From the NCBI GenBank assembly GCA_015680685.1, contig MNCI01028403.1:935737-999736 (forward strand): a DNA stretch of 64,000 nt, written 5' to 3'. Numbering within the stretch: the first letter of the stretch is position 1; the number at the start of each line of letters is the position of its first letter. The translations under genes and the position numbers were made by a program. Under the pieces are notes generated by a model, which worked only from the letters and a program-made list of their open reading frames with translations, made no database searches and had not been told where the DNA came from. This document shows, one piece after another, positions 1 to 10,959 of the stretch. This stretch comes from Gnetum montanum. Taxonomy: Eukaryota; Streptophyta; Gnetopsida; Gnetales; Gnetaceae.

Positions 1-616
1 GCTAATAAACTGTGAAAATTAAAGAAAATAAAGAAAACATTTAAATACTATAATTTTTTTTAAAAAAAAAATTTAAAAGTAAAATTGAAATTGTAAAATT
101 TCAGGAAAGTAAATAAGAAGTAAAATAATTTAAATCACCTAAATTAAATTTCAGAAAAATAAATTGAAAAGGATTGCCAGAGTATAAATTTGGAAATTTT
201 GAAAATTTGAACTTAAAATAAAGCAGTAAAACTGAAAATAAAGAGGCAAAGTTAAATAGAAAGAAATGATAATTTATATTTTTTAAGAAAAAGGAACATA
301 AAGAAAATAGAGGAAAGGTTGAGAAACTGCCCTCCTTCTAGCACCAAAAAGGTGTTGATGCGTAAATTTTGGACACGCGAACACCTATGAAAACTCGTTT
401 TAAGAGACTATCGCCTAGGGCGCCTCCCGTATGGGTACGGAAACCCGGGAATAGTCTCAGCTGGAAAGGGCAATGTGACAGAACAATAATAACAGTATTT
501 AAAACAAAATAAAATAAAATAAAAGCTTAAATTTGATGTGATATTTAAATACTTCAATTTAATTTAATATTTTGGGAACTTAAAATAGTTTGTGCAATTT
601 ATAAAATAATAAATAA
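1..616. other. AT-rich non-coding DNA, unrecognised
   Basis: Mostly A/T-rich with A-runs and AAATA-type repeats. No reading frame or domain is recognised. The only non-AT part is the block at about 330-480, which contains a nested hairpin (listed separately). It may be the edge of a transposon whose body lies to the left or right, but no family could be assigned. Confidence 0.5.
404..458. repeat. Nested inverted repeat (hairpin inside hairpin)
   Basis: GAGACTAT at 404-411 pairs with ATAGTCTC at 451-458 (8 bp). Inside it, CCGTA (427-431) pairs with TACGG (436-440) across a TGGG loop, and GGCGCC and CCCGGG palindromes lie between. The GC content contrasts with the AT-rich surroundings. Function unknown; it could be a structured leader of a mobile element. 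Confidence 0.5.
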
Positions 617-1690
617 TTATCGTCTAGCAACAGGCGAGGATCTGCATGTTGTAGCCGTGGGAAGAAGACTGTGAACTTCCGACGCCACGGGGAATGCAAG
701 CTCTCGAGCCGCTGGAAATGCAAGTACGTGCGCCACTGCAGGAGAAGGATGCACAGCGGCAACAGTGGGAAAAATCAGCAGCGCGGTGAAGAAAACAATG
801 TCTGCGGAGCGTGCAGCAGTGCGGCGGACAGAACAGAAGGCGCAGCAGGTGGCAGACACGATGCAGCAACGGCAGGCATAGTGGCAGGCACGGTGGCAGC
901 AGAGAGGTGGCAACGCTGCAGGAGAAGCCAGCGATGTGGCAGGGTGACGCAGCAGTGCCGGGACGCGGCAGACAGAGGGCGTCAGCAGGAGCAGGGTGGC
1001 AGGAGTCAGCGACGGCAGTGCAGTAAGCAGGCCACGCAGGGCAAATAGCGTCGACAGGGTTGGCGTTGCTGCGGGCGCGGGTGGCAAAGGCAGAGGAACA
1101 GAGGGCGTCAACGGGAGCACGTGAAACAGAATGTTTGGGCGCGGGTGGTTGTCGAAAACCAGCGACGGTGGGGGCAGAAACCAACAGCAGCGGGTGGCAG
1201 CGCAGGCGGAGACAGAACAGATGCACGGCGCGGTGCGGAGACAAAACAGATGCATGGCGCGGCGCAGAGACAGAATAGATGCACGGGGTGGCGGATAGAC
1301 GGTCAAATCGATGCTGCGGCAGGCGAACAGATCGGCGCCACGTGCGGAGGACAGGACAGAAGGTGACGAGGGCGTGGCTGAATAGCTGGCGACGATGGGA
1401 AAGAAACAGAGGGTGACGCGGGCGAGCAGACCCACCGATGTTGCAGCTGCAGATGGACCGATGGCGCGGCAGGCGAACCAGTGGCTGCGCGGGCGGCAGC
1501 TGAAGAAACCAGCGGCTGCGAATGGATGGCTATGTGGACAGCAGCGAAAGGAAGGCTGCGTAGACCGCAGCGAACAGAACCCCTTAACCCCCAGTCTGTT
1601 CCCTTTGTTTATAGCGGCTGCGCAGACAATCCAGAAACCTAACCCTAAGTGCAGCTGCCCTTCCACGTCAATCGCACGAGCCACCTAAAA
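617..1690. other. GC-rich low-complexity block of uncertain nature
   Basis: This 1.07-kb block is far richer in GC than its flanks and is built of GCAG/GGCAGC/ACAG-type words on the plus strand. A 355-codon frame stays open on the minus strand, with overlapping shorter frames on both strands. All translate to Ala/Cys/Arg/Ser-rich sequence without a recognisable domain, as expected when GC-rich, stop-poor DNA is translated. A 29-bp tandem repeat inside it is not a multiple of three, which argues against a maintained protein. It might be the non-coding or low-complexity part of a retrotransposon; a real proline/alanine-rich protein cannot be excluded. Confidence 0.35.
1212..1294 (+). repeat. 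29-bp tandem repeat, about 2.9 copies
   Basis: Units start at 1212, 1241 and 1270; each contains AGATGCA followed by GGCGCGG-like sequence. The copies differ at a few positions. The period of 29 shifts frame at every copy. Confidence 0.7.
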
Positions 1691-1814
1691 TAAAACACAG
1701 GAAATTAAGGTTTAAGTTCATACTTTATTTTATTTTAAAAGGCACAAGTCGGCTTATTTTTATTTTTAAATTTTATATTAATTGTTATAATTAAATTGGT
1801 TCAAATAAGGCCCT

Positions 1815-3125
1815 ATGCTTAGCATGGGTGAAGTTGGTCACAACAGATGCAAGCTCTTGTATCTCGAGCCTACTTTTGGCCTAAGATGGAAGAGGATGTA
1901 AAATTATACGTGAGAACCTGTCTAGTGTGTCAACTAGATAAGACAAAGAAAAAGAAGCAGGCTGGGCTTCTTCATCCTCTTACAATCCCAGAAAGACCAT
2001 GGGAGTGTGTGTCCCTGGACTTCATCATAGGCTTCCCATAGGTGGATGGGAAGGTGTTGGTATTGGTTGTGGTCGATCGATTTTCAAAATATGCGGTGTT
2101 TGTAGCTACACCTCAGGCATGCACTGCAGACGCAACTATCAAACTCTTCTTTTTGGTATGTTATAAAGGTATTTGGGGTACCACAAGATATTGTAAGTAT
2201 TGGGATGCCCAATTCATAGGGAAGTTCTGGGTGGCATTGTTCTCTTTGATGGAATCGGAATTGAAATTTTCCATAGCCAACCATCCCCAAATGGATGGGA
2301 AAATGGAGCAAGTGAATGCTTTGGTTGAAAAGTATCTTCACCACTTTGTAACCGCAAGTCAGCAAAATTGGGTCGCATTGGTGGAAACTGCCCAATTCTG
2401 CTACAACTTGCATCAAAATTCTTCAACGGGGTTAAGTCCTACCGAGTTGGTCTTTAGGCATTAGCCCATAATGCCCTTGGAGGTGGCAAGATTAAAGTCC
2501 CAAGGGAAATACCCTATGGCATATCGCTTTGCACATGATAAGAAGGAACTCTATGAGCAAGCTCAAGATAGCTTAGCTAAGGCACAAAGGTGCATGAAGA
2601 AGTATGCCGATTAGAATCGGAGGGTAGTCGAGTACAACGAAGGGCATAAGGTCTTATTAAAACTTACTCCCCAAATCTGGAAGAAGGTCACTGATAAGCA
2701 ATATCATAAAGCCCTTCTTGAGAGGTACGATGGACCATTTGAGGTTGTGAAGCAAGTGGGCAAGGTGGCCTACCGATTGAAACTACTGGAGCAAATAAAA
2801 ATTCATCTGACATTTCATGTAAGCTTCCTCAAACCCTTTTATGAGGATAAGGATGCAATGAGTCATCAAGTCAAGAGAGCTCCTCTTAGCATCCGAAAGA
2901 AATTTCGAAGAACAGTTGGGAGAATTCTTAGTCATCACACCGAGGGTGCTAGTTGAAAGAATCGACGCACTGACTACTTAGTCCAGTGGAAGGGCTATAG
3001 TGAGAAGGACACCACATGGGAATGTGATATTACCCTATGGAAATTTGAGGAGGTGATCAAACTCTACTTGGAAGGACTTCCAACGAGGACGTTGGACTCA
3101 TCCGGTGGGGGTGGGTGGGGGTGGG
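1815..3125 (+). pseudogene. Chromovirus (Ty3/gypsy) integrase with C-terminal chromodomain, 5'-truncated
   Basis: Only the 3' end of a gag-pol polyprotein remains. Recognisable in order: the end of the HHCC zinc finger (CLVCQ, about 1917-1931); the integrase core starting at LDFIIGFP and VVVDRFSKYAVF (1985-2105); the region NHPQMDGKMEQVN (about 2278-2315), which carries the catalytic Glu; the C-terminal GPFEVV / YRLKL / IHLTFHVSFLKPF block (2730-2840); and a chromodomain YLVQWKGYSEKDTTWE (about 2970-3020). The second catalytic Asp sits in a mutated KYWDAQF context. In-frame stops (for example TAG near 2040, 2463 and 2612) break it. Integrase inserts the cDNA, and chromodomains of this lineage are known to direct it to heterochromatin. 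Gag, protease and RT are absent. Confidence 0.9.
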
Positions 3126-3127
3126 TT
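3101..3127 (+). other. Polypurine tract of the chromovirus
   Basis: A G-rich run of GGTGGGGGTGGG type directly follows the last chromodomain codons and precedes a TGTTA sequence. That is the expected position of the plus-strand primer site beside a 3' LTR. Confidence 0.65.
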
Positions 3128-3515
3128 TGTTAAAACCTCTTGAGTTATCGCAATCGTAGGCTCATGTGTAGGCATACGTGAGTTACAATTGATCTGCACT
3201 TGGAGTGTGGAAAGACATCTGGTATTGCCAGGAGGAGTTAGGTGTGATGCATGCGAGGGAACTACAACTGGGTTCGCCCAGATGTAGCACATGCACATCT
3301 AGAGGAAGCTAGGTGCGACGTATGCGAGGGGACTACAATTGGGTTCACCTAGATGTAGCACATGCAAAGGGGTTACGTGCATACTCTTTGGAGATGCAAG
3401 TGATGCATTTATAACGCTAGTCATAGGAGTGCACTAGCAAGGCCGAGTACACTCACGTCTATACAAGCAGGAGGTGCTGCTCACGTTGGGACAACCTCCT
3501 GTGCATGTTGTAACA
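3128..3515 (+). mobile_element. Probable 3' LTR of the chromovirus fragment
   Basis: It starts with TGTTA directly after the polypurine tract, and a candidate end is TAACA at 3511-3515, giving short inverted termini. The length of about 388 bp would fit a short-LTR chromovirus. No second LTR is in the window, so the right end is a guess from termini alone. Confidence 0.5.
3233..3366 (+). repeat. Imperfect tandem repeat (71-bp spacing) in the presumed LTR
   Basis: Two copies, about 3233-3296 and 3304-3366, share TATGCGAGG-, CTACAA-TGGGTTC- and AGATGTAGCACATGCA-type words. They may be enhancer-like repeats of the LTR. Confidence 0.65.
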
Positions 3516-4232
3516 TATTCCTTTGAGAGTAACTACATTAAGTTTACGTATTGGTAGGATAATTAATTGAGATGATATTTAGCATTTTCATGTTTCATAA
3601 TATTTTAAAAATGCATGTTGTACATCTTTTTCTATTAATAAGCATAATCAACTTAGTCTTCATATTACACATTATCTTGCTCTTGAAGATAATGTTATAT
3701 TACTTCTGTACACAAAGATATGAAAATGCCTAAATTCAAATATTCTACTTTGTCATTCTTCATCATGCAAATTAAGTCTAATATTTTCCAATAAAATTTA
3801 GTTTTGTTTTGCTATCTCTTCAAAACATTCTCTTTTATAATTTTTCAAGCATGTTCTAAATTCATTATTGCATTAAAACTTTTAAAACTTTTCTTTTGTA
3901 GTCACAATTTTATTTTATGATACCATCGTTGATATTTAGATTTTCGAGTCATCCCTCCTGAAATCTTATTGCTTACTGCTATTTTCATTATTGAAATAAA
4001 TTATTAAAAAAGTAAAAAATGATATATTGTGTCAGCTTTCAATCATAACATATTACCTTTTAATAGTGCATACAAAACTTATTTTAAACTTGAATATAAC
4101 CTTTAAAGTTTTTGGGTTTTCCTTTCTAATCCATTAGAAATTAATTTAAAAATAAAATGTTTGTTGCATATACCGGCCAGGCCATTTTGAATTTCTCACT
4201 CTACCTCCATTCAATTCTCATAAGTAGATTTG
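3516..4232. other. No gene recognised
   Basis: AT-rich sequence between the chromovirus LTR and the receptor-kinase relics. No domain, long frame or RNA gene was seen. Confidence 0.5.
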
Positions 4233-4329
4233 AAAACAACATACACAGATATCTGTGTTGTATCATACACAGAAAACAACATACACAGATATCTGTGTTG
4301 TATCATACACAGACATCTGTGTTGTATCA
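4233..4329. repeat. 40-bp tandem repeat with palindromic core
   Basis: Two identical 40-bp units (4233-4272, 4273-4312) and a partial third. Each unit contains ACACAGATATCTGTGT, a perfect 16-bp palindrome, and CAACA/TGTTG arms extend the symmetry. It lies about 0.57 kb upstream of the copy C start codon. Confidence 0.85.
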
Positions 4330-4390
4330 AGCACCCTAGTAGGAAATTAGTCTCGAAGACTCCTTTCTCTTCAAATCATTATATCCACCA

Positions 4391-4490
4391 AAAACAAATA
4401 AGTTTTCCAAGGTACATTGTAACCACACCATACAAAAAACAAATAAGTTTTCTTCGAATATTCCAAGGTACATTGTAACCACACCATACA
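4391..4490. repeat. Imperfect direct duplication, 45-55 bp units
   Basis: AACAAATAAGTTTTC ... CAAGGTACATTGTAACCACA appears at 4391-4433 and again at 4437-4490. The second copy has about 11 extra bases in the middle. Confidence 0.75.
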
Positions 4491-4894
4491 TACAAAAATC
4501 TTAGCCAGTGCATCAAAGTTGCATAGATTTTTATCATCTGGAGTTGGATAATCTTGACTTAGGGTTAGCGTTTCACAGAAACGACACGTTGAAAAGTCTA
4601 GATGCAGATTAAGACGTGACATGCCAAATACTTGTTATAAGTTTATGGTTTCTGTTTTCTGTGCTTCTATCCACAGCGATTTAAATGACCAAATACGCCT
4701 CTTCAGTCTCTGGTAATTTGACTGGGGAAAGAAAACAACATAGTGTTTTATTTCATTCTTTTATTAAAAAACAATCTTCGGTACAACTAATGCTACAAGC
4801 TTGACTCTGGTAACTTCTTTCCAATTTTCAGTGCATGTGTTAGAAATCGGAAGCCAGCTTCACTATGCATAGCAAGTTGGATCCAACTTTTCCA

Positions 4895-5245
4895 ATGAAA
4901 AAGAGGCAGCAAGTCATCAACTGGTGTATCGTTGTTTTGCTTTTCGCTGTAAATTTTGTTCATGCTCAAAACGGTATTCATAATTCAGAAATTTTCTTCG
5001 TTAAAGATTTATGACACTGGTTTTACAAATTCGAAGTTTCTGACGGTAGAAAAAATTGCAAGGTTTTTGAATATTGCTTGCGGATCGAAATCCATTTTAC
5101 AGATGATAGAGGATTGGTTTGGGTTCCGGATACAAATTGCATTATAGTGCAGCCCATAAGAGATGGTTTTTTAAAAAATGGGGAAAAAAGTCGCTGCATA
5201 CTTCATTATTTGAATAAAAAGTTCAAACTTCAAACAGGCATGTAG
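4895..5245 (+). pseudogene. Receptor-kinase copy C: signal peptide exon and start of malectin-like domain
   Basis: Exon 1 (4895-4973) encodes a typical signal peptide, MKKRQQVINWCIVVLLF followed by AVNFVHAQN, and ends at a GT donor at 4974; an in-frame ATG also lies at 4865. Exon 2 starts after the AG at 5061-5062 and restores a Gly codon across the intron (G|GT). It continues FLNIACGSKS and then, after a frameshift near 5094, FTDDRGLVWVPDTN, which is the conserved start of the extracellular malectin-like domain of LRR receptor kinases. The frame ends near 5243 and nothing later in the gene follows on this strand. It is the opposite orientation to copies A and B and carries the exons that copy B lacks. 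Confidence 0.82.
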
Positions 5246-6708
5246 TTATAAATGACATCTATATACCAAGAGCAGAATGGAGGGTGATCTAAAGTCTGTC
5301 TTCCACCGTAGTTCCAAATGGCATTTTTCCTAATCTGCAATAAAAATGTTAGTTCAACCTTCAGAGCTCCCTTGTTTGGAAATTTAAAATAAAATTAAAT
5401 AAACTAACATCCATGCCTATAGATACGTCATTCTATCCTTCTCATCTCCTTACATTATTAAATTAACATAGTGAAAATTTGAAACTAGAATGATTCAGCC
5501 GGAAAAAAAAAATACACCAAATACTATAAAGGTGATCCTTGAGGGATCTATTTGGCATGTATTCATATAGCAACATGAGTTCACCAGAATCATTACAGTA
5601 GCCTAGGAGCTCTACTATATTCTCATGACTTAATCTGGACAAAAGTAGGATCTGCAAATTTTAACTTCTAATAAGTAGGCTAAACCTTGTGGAAATGGAC
5701 AAATATATTAACAAATTAAACTAGTTCAAAACTTTCTGCAGAAAAATTACCTTTCTTGTAGAAACATTACTAGAAAGTGCTATTGTTAGTAATTAAAAAT
5801 TTTCAGTTGAGAATGACTACCAAAACTATAAGCTTATTTTCAATGACCAAAATTATTCCCTGCCAAGATTTCTATCATAAAAAAAGATCAAAAATTCCCT
5901 TATTAAATAAATGAATAATATTAATAAGCTATTAACAACTTGTACTTAGGCACACAAAGTGTGAGGTTGCTTTATAGATGTGTCAAAGGTGCAAGTCACC
6001 TTCCATTATGATTTAGCCCATATTTACTACATATTGCATGACCTTATTTACAGCTCTTTAGAGTGTTGGGACATCTTGCTCTTTACAATTTCATTTCCAC
6101 AACTTTCCACATTTCTTCCAACCCTTTCTCTTTATTATGTTTTTATCAAATTAGAAGACATGCAAGATAAATTAGTTTATACAAAATACAACTATAACAA
6201 TAAATCCTATGTACTACAAATGTATTTAATATTCATGTAATGAAAATACTTGTTCTATATAAAAAGGTTTAATAATAGTCAGAATCTAATTATTGTAAAT
6301 TGTCAAATATCATTCACAAAATTTTTAGGTTTAAACACATCTAATACTATGGTCTTCTCATTTTATTATGCTTTAAGAGTTAAGATAATAAATGTGGTAT
6401 AACAGTAATGCCAACCACAGCATCCATAGTTATATACTGAAGAAAGCACTTAAATTTAATTACCTCATTAAGAAATTTATAGGTTCCTTGATTAGAGAAT
6501 GCTGATATGAGCTCTTTCGTTGTGAATGATCTACATTGTGATGCCTTGGGTATCTTCACTTTTGATAATTCTTCATAAATTTATACCTATTTAAGGGTTC
6601 TTAAATCCTGGTTTTTATCTGTATAAAATTTTAAATTGTGGTGGTAAACACTTTTCCTACAAAATAATTATGAGTTATGAACCATACCTTTGCGTTTAGC
6701 TCTTTTAA

Positions 6709-6824
6709 CCTTGTATTTTCTGAAACCAGCATACGATATTGACGTTACGATTATAATCATAAGCAACCTTGTATTTTCTGAAACCAGCATACGATATTGA
6801 CGTTACGATTATAATCATAAGCAA
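6709..6824 (-). repeat. Perfect 58-bp tandem duplication in the TM/juxtamembrane exon of copy B
   Basis: 6709-6766 and 6767-6824 are identical. 58 is not a multiple of three, so the duplication shifts the frame of the TM exon. Identity of the copies suggests a recent event compared with the decay around it. Confidence 0.92.
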
Positions 6825-7326
6825 AATTGAGATGAGTATGGCTTTGACATTCAGGTGCCCCTTTGATTTAGAAATAAGGTATTGGTTGCCTAAGAAGCTG
6901 GATATAAGTTGACAGCGCTTTATATCATCCTGTGTCTTCAGTTATAAAGATAAGGTATTGTCATTATAAGGTATTGCCATTATACACAAAGTAACTTAAA
7001 ACATTAGACAGTTGAGGTGTGATTTCTCCACTGAAATTATTGTTAGCAATAGACCTGGAATATTTCATGGAAGTCTTATTGCAGTTAGATACTTAAAAAT
7101 TATGATTTTCTCCCTATAATAAATCTGCTAAGAAAGTTTTAATTTCAATTTCAATTTCATAATCAAGTCAAGTTACAGCTCCTGCAGATTATTCAGGGTA
7201 GATAACTATGCAGGAAGAGTTCCATTCAATTTGTTATTTTCCAGATTTCTGCAAAATAGCTGCAACCTCAATAAAATGATTGGGTACACATACAGATCAT
7301 ACATGAATTCATTGAAATTTTGGCTC

Positions 7327-7414
7327 ACATTGTTTGCAAGTGTGTGAGTCTTGACAAATCTGGTAATGGTACATTGTTTGCAAGTGGGTGAGTCTTGACA
7401 AATCTGGTAATGGT
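7327..7414. repeat. 44-bp tandem duplication
   Basis: 7327-7370 and 7371-7414 differ at about one base (GTGTGAG versus GGGTGAG). It lies in an intron-like stretch of copy B. Confidence 0.9.
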
Positions 7415-7685
7415 CCTTGCATTTGATTGTTGGAAAAGTCTCTGCCAGTTAATCAACGTTCAGTAGATCACATTTATACCCCTAACATGCAAAAGTCATA
7501 TCGACTAGAAATTCCATTGGAAGATAAACACAGTATATACATACAAGTATTTTAAACCAGTCGGCTTTGCAGTGCCCTGAGGTATACGCCGCTGAGATTT
7601 GTGCCAGATAAAGTAAGTGCCAACGTAACACCATTTATTGGATTCTACTAATTTTGGCTTGAAAAGAATTAACATTTCAGGCTTT

Positions 7686-7909
7686 TTATAGAATGGGAGA
7701 AAAATTGAAATATTAGTAAATTTGAAATTTTATTATCTTTGTGAACTGTCTCGAGCTATTTGAGATTTAAGAAAATTACCTGGTGTTCTGAGTAGGATTA
7801 TAGAATGGTAGAAAAATTGAAATATTAGTAAATTTGAAATTTTATTATCTTCGTGAACTGTCTCGAGCTTTTTGAGATTTAAGAAAATTACCTGGTGTTC
7901 TGAGTAGGA
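7686..7909. repeat. 112-bp tandem duplication
   Basis: Units 7686-7797 and 7798-7909 are nearly identical, with a handful of substitutions. They lie in the intron between copy B exon 4 and its first LRR remnant. Confidence 0.9.
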
Positions 7910-8749
7910 TTAAATCACCAAATTTATATGGATAACAAGGAATTCAAAAAGAAGAAGCTCACAGATGTGAAATTGTCATCTTGATGCAGCTAATACATTC
8001 CCAGGGAATTACAAAGCATGGATCAGAAACCCACAAGGTGAAGTTCAACCTAGATTTTGTTCTCAGCTCATTCAGCACCCACACTGCACGTTTTCATAAC
8101 CACCTCACACAGGCATACATCACTATTCGATTTCAATTCATGAAACAGGATTTATAAAACTATCAAAAGCCAAAGTCTTTCTCTGTTTCTTAAAGCATTA
8201 GTGGCTGGAATCATCACTGGATTCATCATTGGTGATTAAAAAATAGGATAATTAAAAAGGACAGCATATATTATGAAATGGCAAGTATTTTATTTATACC
8301 TTCAGAGTGGTCTGTAGCCTTTTTGAATCGAGCAAATTATAAATTTCAAGGGCATTTACAGGAACCGCAGCAGCGCCATCGGTAGTTTCCAAAGATAGGT
8401 TACACACTCGGTTATTGCGTTTTCCTACCTCTGAAACCTCCACTATGCTGGGGTTTGGCAGCAACAAGAAGTTGTTTGTTATGACAGTTCCGTTTTGGGG
8501 AACATTGAAAGTTATGAATTCCGTCAGTATTGTCAAAATCATAAAAATAGAGCAGCAACAATATGCTCAAAGTTGGATCAAGTGGGCCAAAAACTAAGTG
8601 GATGAAGCATCAACAAGTTTAGCTGTTTGCATCACAGCAGACCGAGGAATGTCAGTGGAGCTTGCATCAATTTCTGAAGAGGCAGATTTCAAAGCGCAGT
8701 TGGTAAATTCAAAGAATACCAGATGCAATCAAAATTATCATCTGGATAC

Positions 8750-10949
8750 CTGAACAGTAAATTAGAAGAGCAATGAAACCGGCATCACCATTTCTCCGAA
8801 ATTTCACCATTAGAGTGTTTGGAAATCCTGGTTAGCCATTTGAAATCACGTTCCCAAGTAATTTTCACTCTTAACAGGCTTTGAATTTCAGAAAAAATAT
8901 ATATAACTATTCTCAATAAACAGAAATAATGCTATAAAGCTGTTTATTTGATTCATTTTACTTTTTAAACTTGATTTAATTTTACTTTTGAAATTTAATT
9001 TCAATATTTTAAATCTAGAATTATAGTTTTACTTTTCAGGATTCTTTTGCAATTGTTTAAATTTTTGTGAATCTCTTAAAATCAAGATTCTTAGGATTCT
9101 AAGCCGATGCCAATACAAATCTTCTTCTGATTTAAAAGGCTTAAAGTTATTCAAATCACATAAGACTTGCCTTTTCTAGTTTTTTTTCTTTCCCTTTTGC
9201 TTTTTTTTTTTTAACTAAGAAAACTAACGAGAACTTGGAAAACCGGAATGTATAGAGATTCACCCCAATATAGAGTCTGGCAACCAGAGATGAAGTGTTT
9301 TCTGTTTGAGTTACAGAGATCAATCCAACTAAGTAGATTTTCATGGACGACAGCTTGATCATCTTGGCTGAAAATGTTATCACTGAATGTGAACAAATGC
9401 AGGGTTATGGACTCGGGCCCATGCAGCAATTAGTGATTACCCTTTGTTTCTTGGGTAGAAATTAGGACATACAAACAATGGTACCCTTTGTTTCTTTTAT
9501 CGAAAATAGTGTGTCCCCTGATAATGCAAAAAATTACAGTGGAAAGGCTAAGTCGATTATTTAGTGATGTCCACTAGATAATTGAAACTCTGGTCAAGCA
9601 AGAGTAGGTTAACCGTTCGTTATTAAATGTCTTGCCTATTGGATGCTCAAATCGCAGGCAAAAAATATATTTTTAAACAATTCAGATTCAAGAGAGTATT
9701 TAACAGGACCCCATGATTATCCAGAATCTTTACAGCATCACGTAATTGTAGTGCAGTAGGAAGAGTGAAAGAGCTCAAAGAAAAATAGTCACTGTGGGTA
9801 TTTTATTACTTTTCAGATAAAACAAAATGTTTCCATTTTATAGATACTTTCATATCCTAAATTAATATGCCAGTGCTAATTAATGATTTATATATGTTTA
9901 GTTTTTAACCACCATAAGTTAACCTTTCACTATTTTGAATACTCATAGTTATTCTTTTATGAACTGTACACATTTCTTTTTTAAATTCATGTAAATTGCT
10001 ATAAAGTATAAAATCAAATATTTAACACTTTGTATTGAAAGGCTTTGCACCCTTGAGTTCCAGGCAACTTTCCAGATGTTAATTGATAATTACTGCACAA
10101 TTCTTAAAAAATTACCATCTTTAAAAGGCCAAATACATTTCTAAAATTTAACTTAAATCTTCTTAATTTACAACCATATATATCTAAGCATTGCATTGGT
10201 GCCTTCATGTTTCATAAATTGTTCATGGATAGCTTTCTGAATAACTCCAAACCCATGTGCACTTTACTTAAATTGCATGCATTGTCTCTGTTCCATAGGA
10301 TCCTAATCACCATGGTATTTCATTTTTAAATATTGTATGGGTAATGGCTAGAGCCTACAAGACCAGTCATCTTGGTAATTGACCATAGGAATTAGTTTTT
10401 ACCATCTAAGTTCTAAAAAATTTTCACAAAAGCTTGCATTGGAAGCTGATGGTTTATGATCCAGACTATCACATGCAAGTAATATTGAAGTTTCAGCCAT
10501 CAAATGCTGCTCTTTGCTCCAATTCTACAGCTCCTTGTATTTCATTAATTACATCATTGATCCCAAGCTTCAAATATAGTTTGGTTCAAAGATTAGACAT
10601 TTTCTGTGGTATTTGGTTAACCAAGGTTTACCTGTTGGTGTTTGATACTCTCATTTGGGTGTTTTGATCCTCAGATGTCCTACCTGTAACAGGGAAGATA
10701 CATTTACCTTTTTTACCTATCTTCTTGCTCACAACTCTTAGACTTGGTATAGCAGGCATTTATAGGGTTTTGATTATTGGATGAGGCTTTATTTGGTGAC
10801 ACTCCTCAGCTTCAAGAATCTCTGGTTTATAGTTGGTGTTACTTTCAGCACCTTATCCTTCATGCCATCTAGAAGTTCTGATGTAATGTGGTTTTTCAAA
10901 GAGATTCTCCTGCTAATGTTCTCCATTTGTCCATTCAAGGAGATATTGT
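8750..10949. other. No gene recognised; spacer between receptor-kinase copies
   Basis: AT-rich. A 72-75 codon minus-strand frame at about 9156-9429 and a 77-codon plus-strand frame at 10434-10667 have no recognisable domain and no neighbouring exon that would make sense of them. Exons 1-2 expected upstream of copy B are not found here. Confidence 0.5.
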
Positions 10950-10959
10950 TCACCAACTG

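Larger units (their letters stand above)
5532..8749 (-). pseudogene. Receptor-kinase copy B: malectin-like LRR receptor kinase, both ends missing
   Basis: Read right to left. Exon 3 (8749-8300) opens with YPDDNFDCIW and DIPRSAVMQTAK and ends CNLSLETTDGAAAVPVNALE, the second half of the malectin-like domain; it has a TAG near 8600 and a frameshift near 8530. Exon 4 (about 8083-7963) gives NELRTKSRLNFTLW then DPCFVIPWECISC, the conserved pre-LRR segment. LRR remnants lie at about 7640-7560 (LTLSGTNLSG) and 7245-7160 (LENNKLNGTLP then a stop). The TM exon (about 6880-6690, LISILLMIIIVTS) is duplicated in part. A kinase N-lobe start (about 6560-6470, SFTTKELISAFSN) has lost its glycine loop. The last exon, 5652-5532, is intact: HENIVELLGYC and LLYEYMPNRSLKDHLY. 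The signal-peptide exon, first malectin exon and kinase C-lobe are absent. Confidence 0.85.

Noticed and set aside
617-1684. 355-codon minus-strand reading frame as a protein-coding gene
   Set aside because: Low-complexity Ala/Cys/Arg/Ser-rich translation, open frames on both strands in the same block, and a non-triplet tandem repeat inside. Kept only as a composition block.
9156-9429. 72-75 codon minus-strand frames as missing exons of receptor-kinase copy B
   Set aside because: Translations do not match the malectin-like exon 1 or 2 motifs (GFLNIAC, YPDD), and two overlapping frames are equally open.
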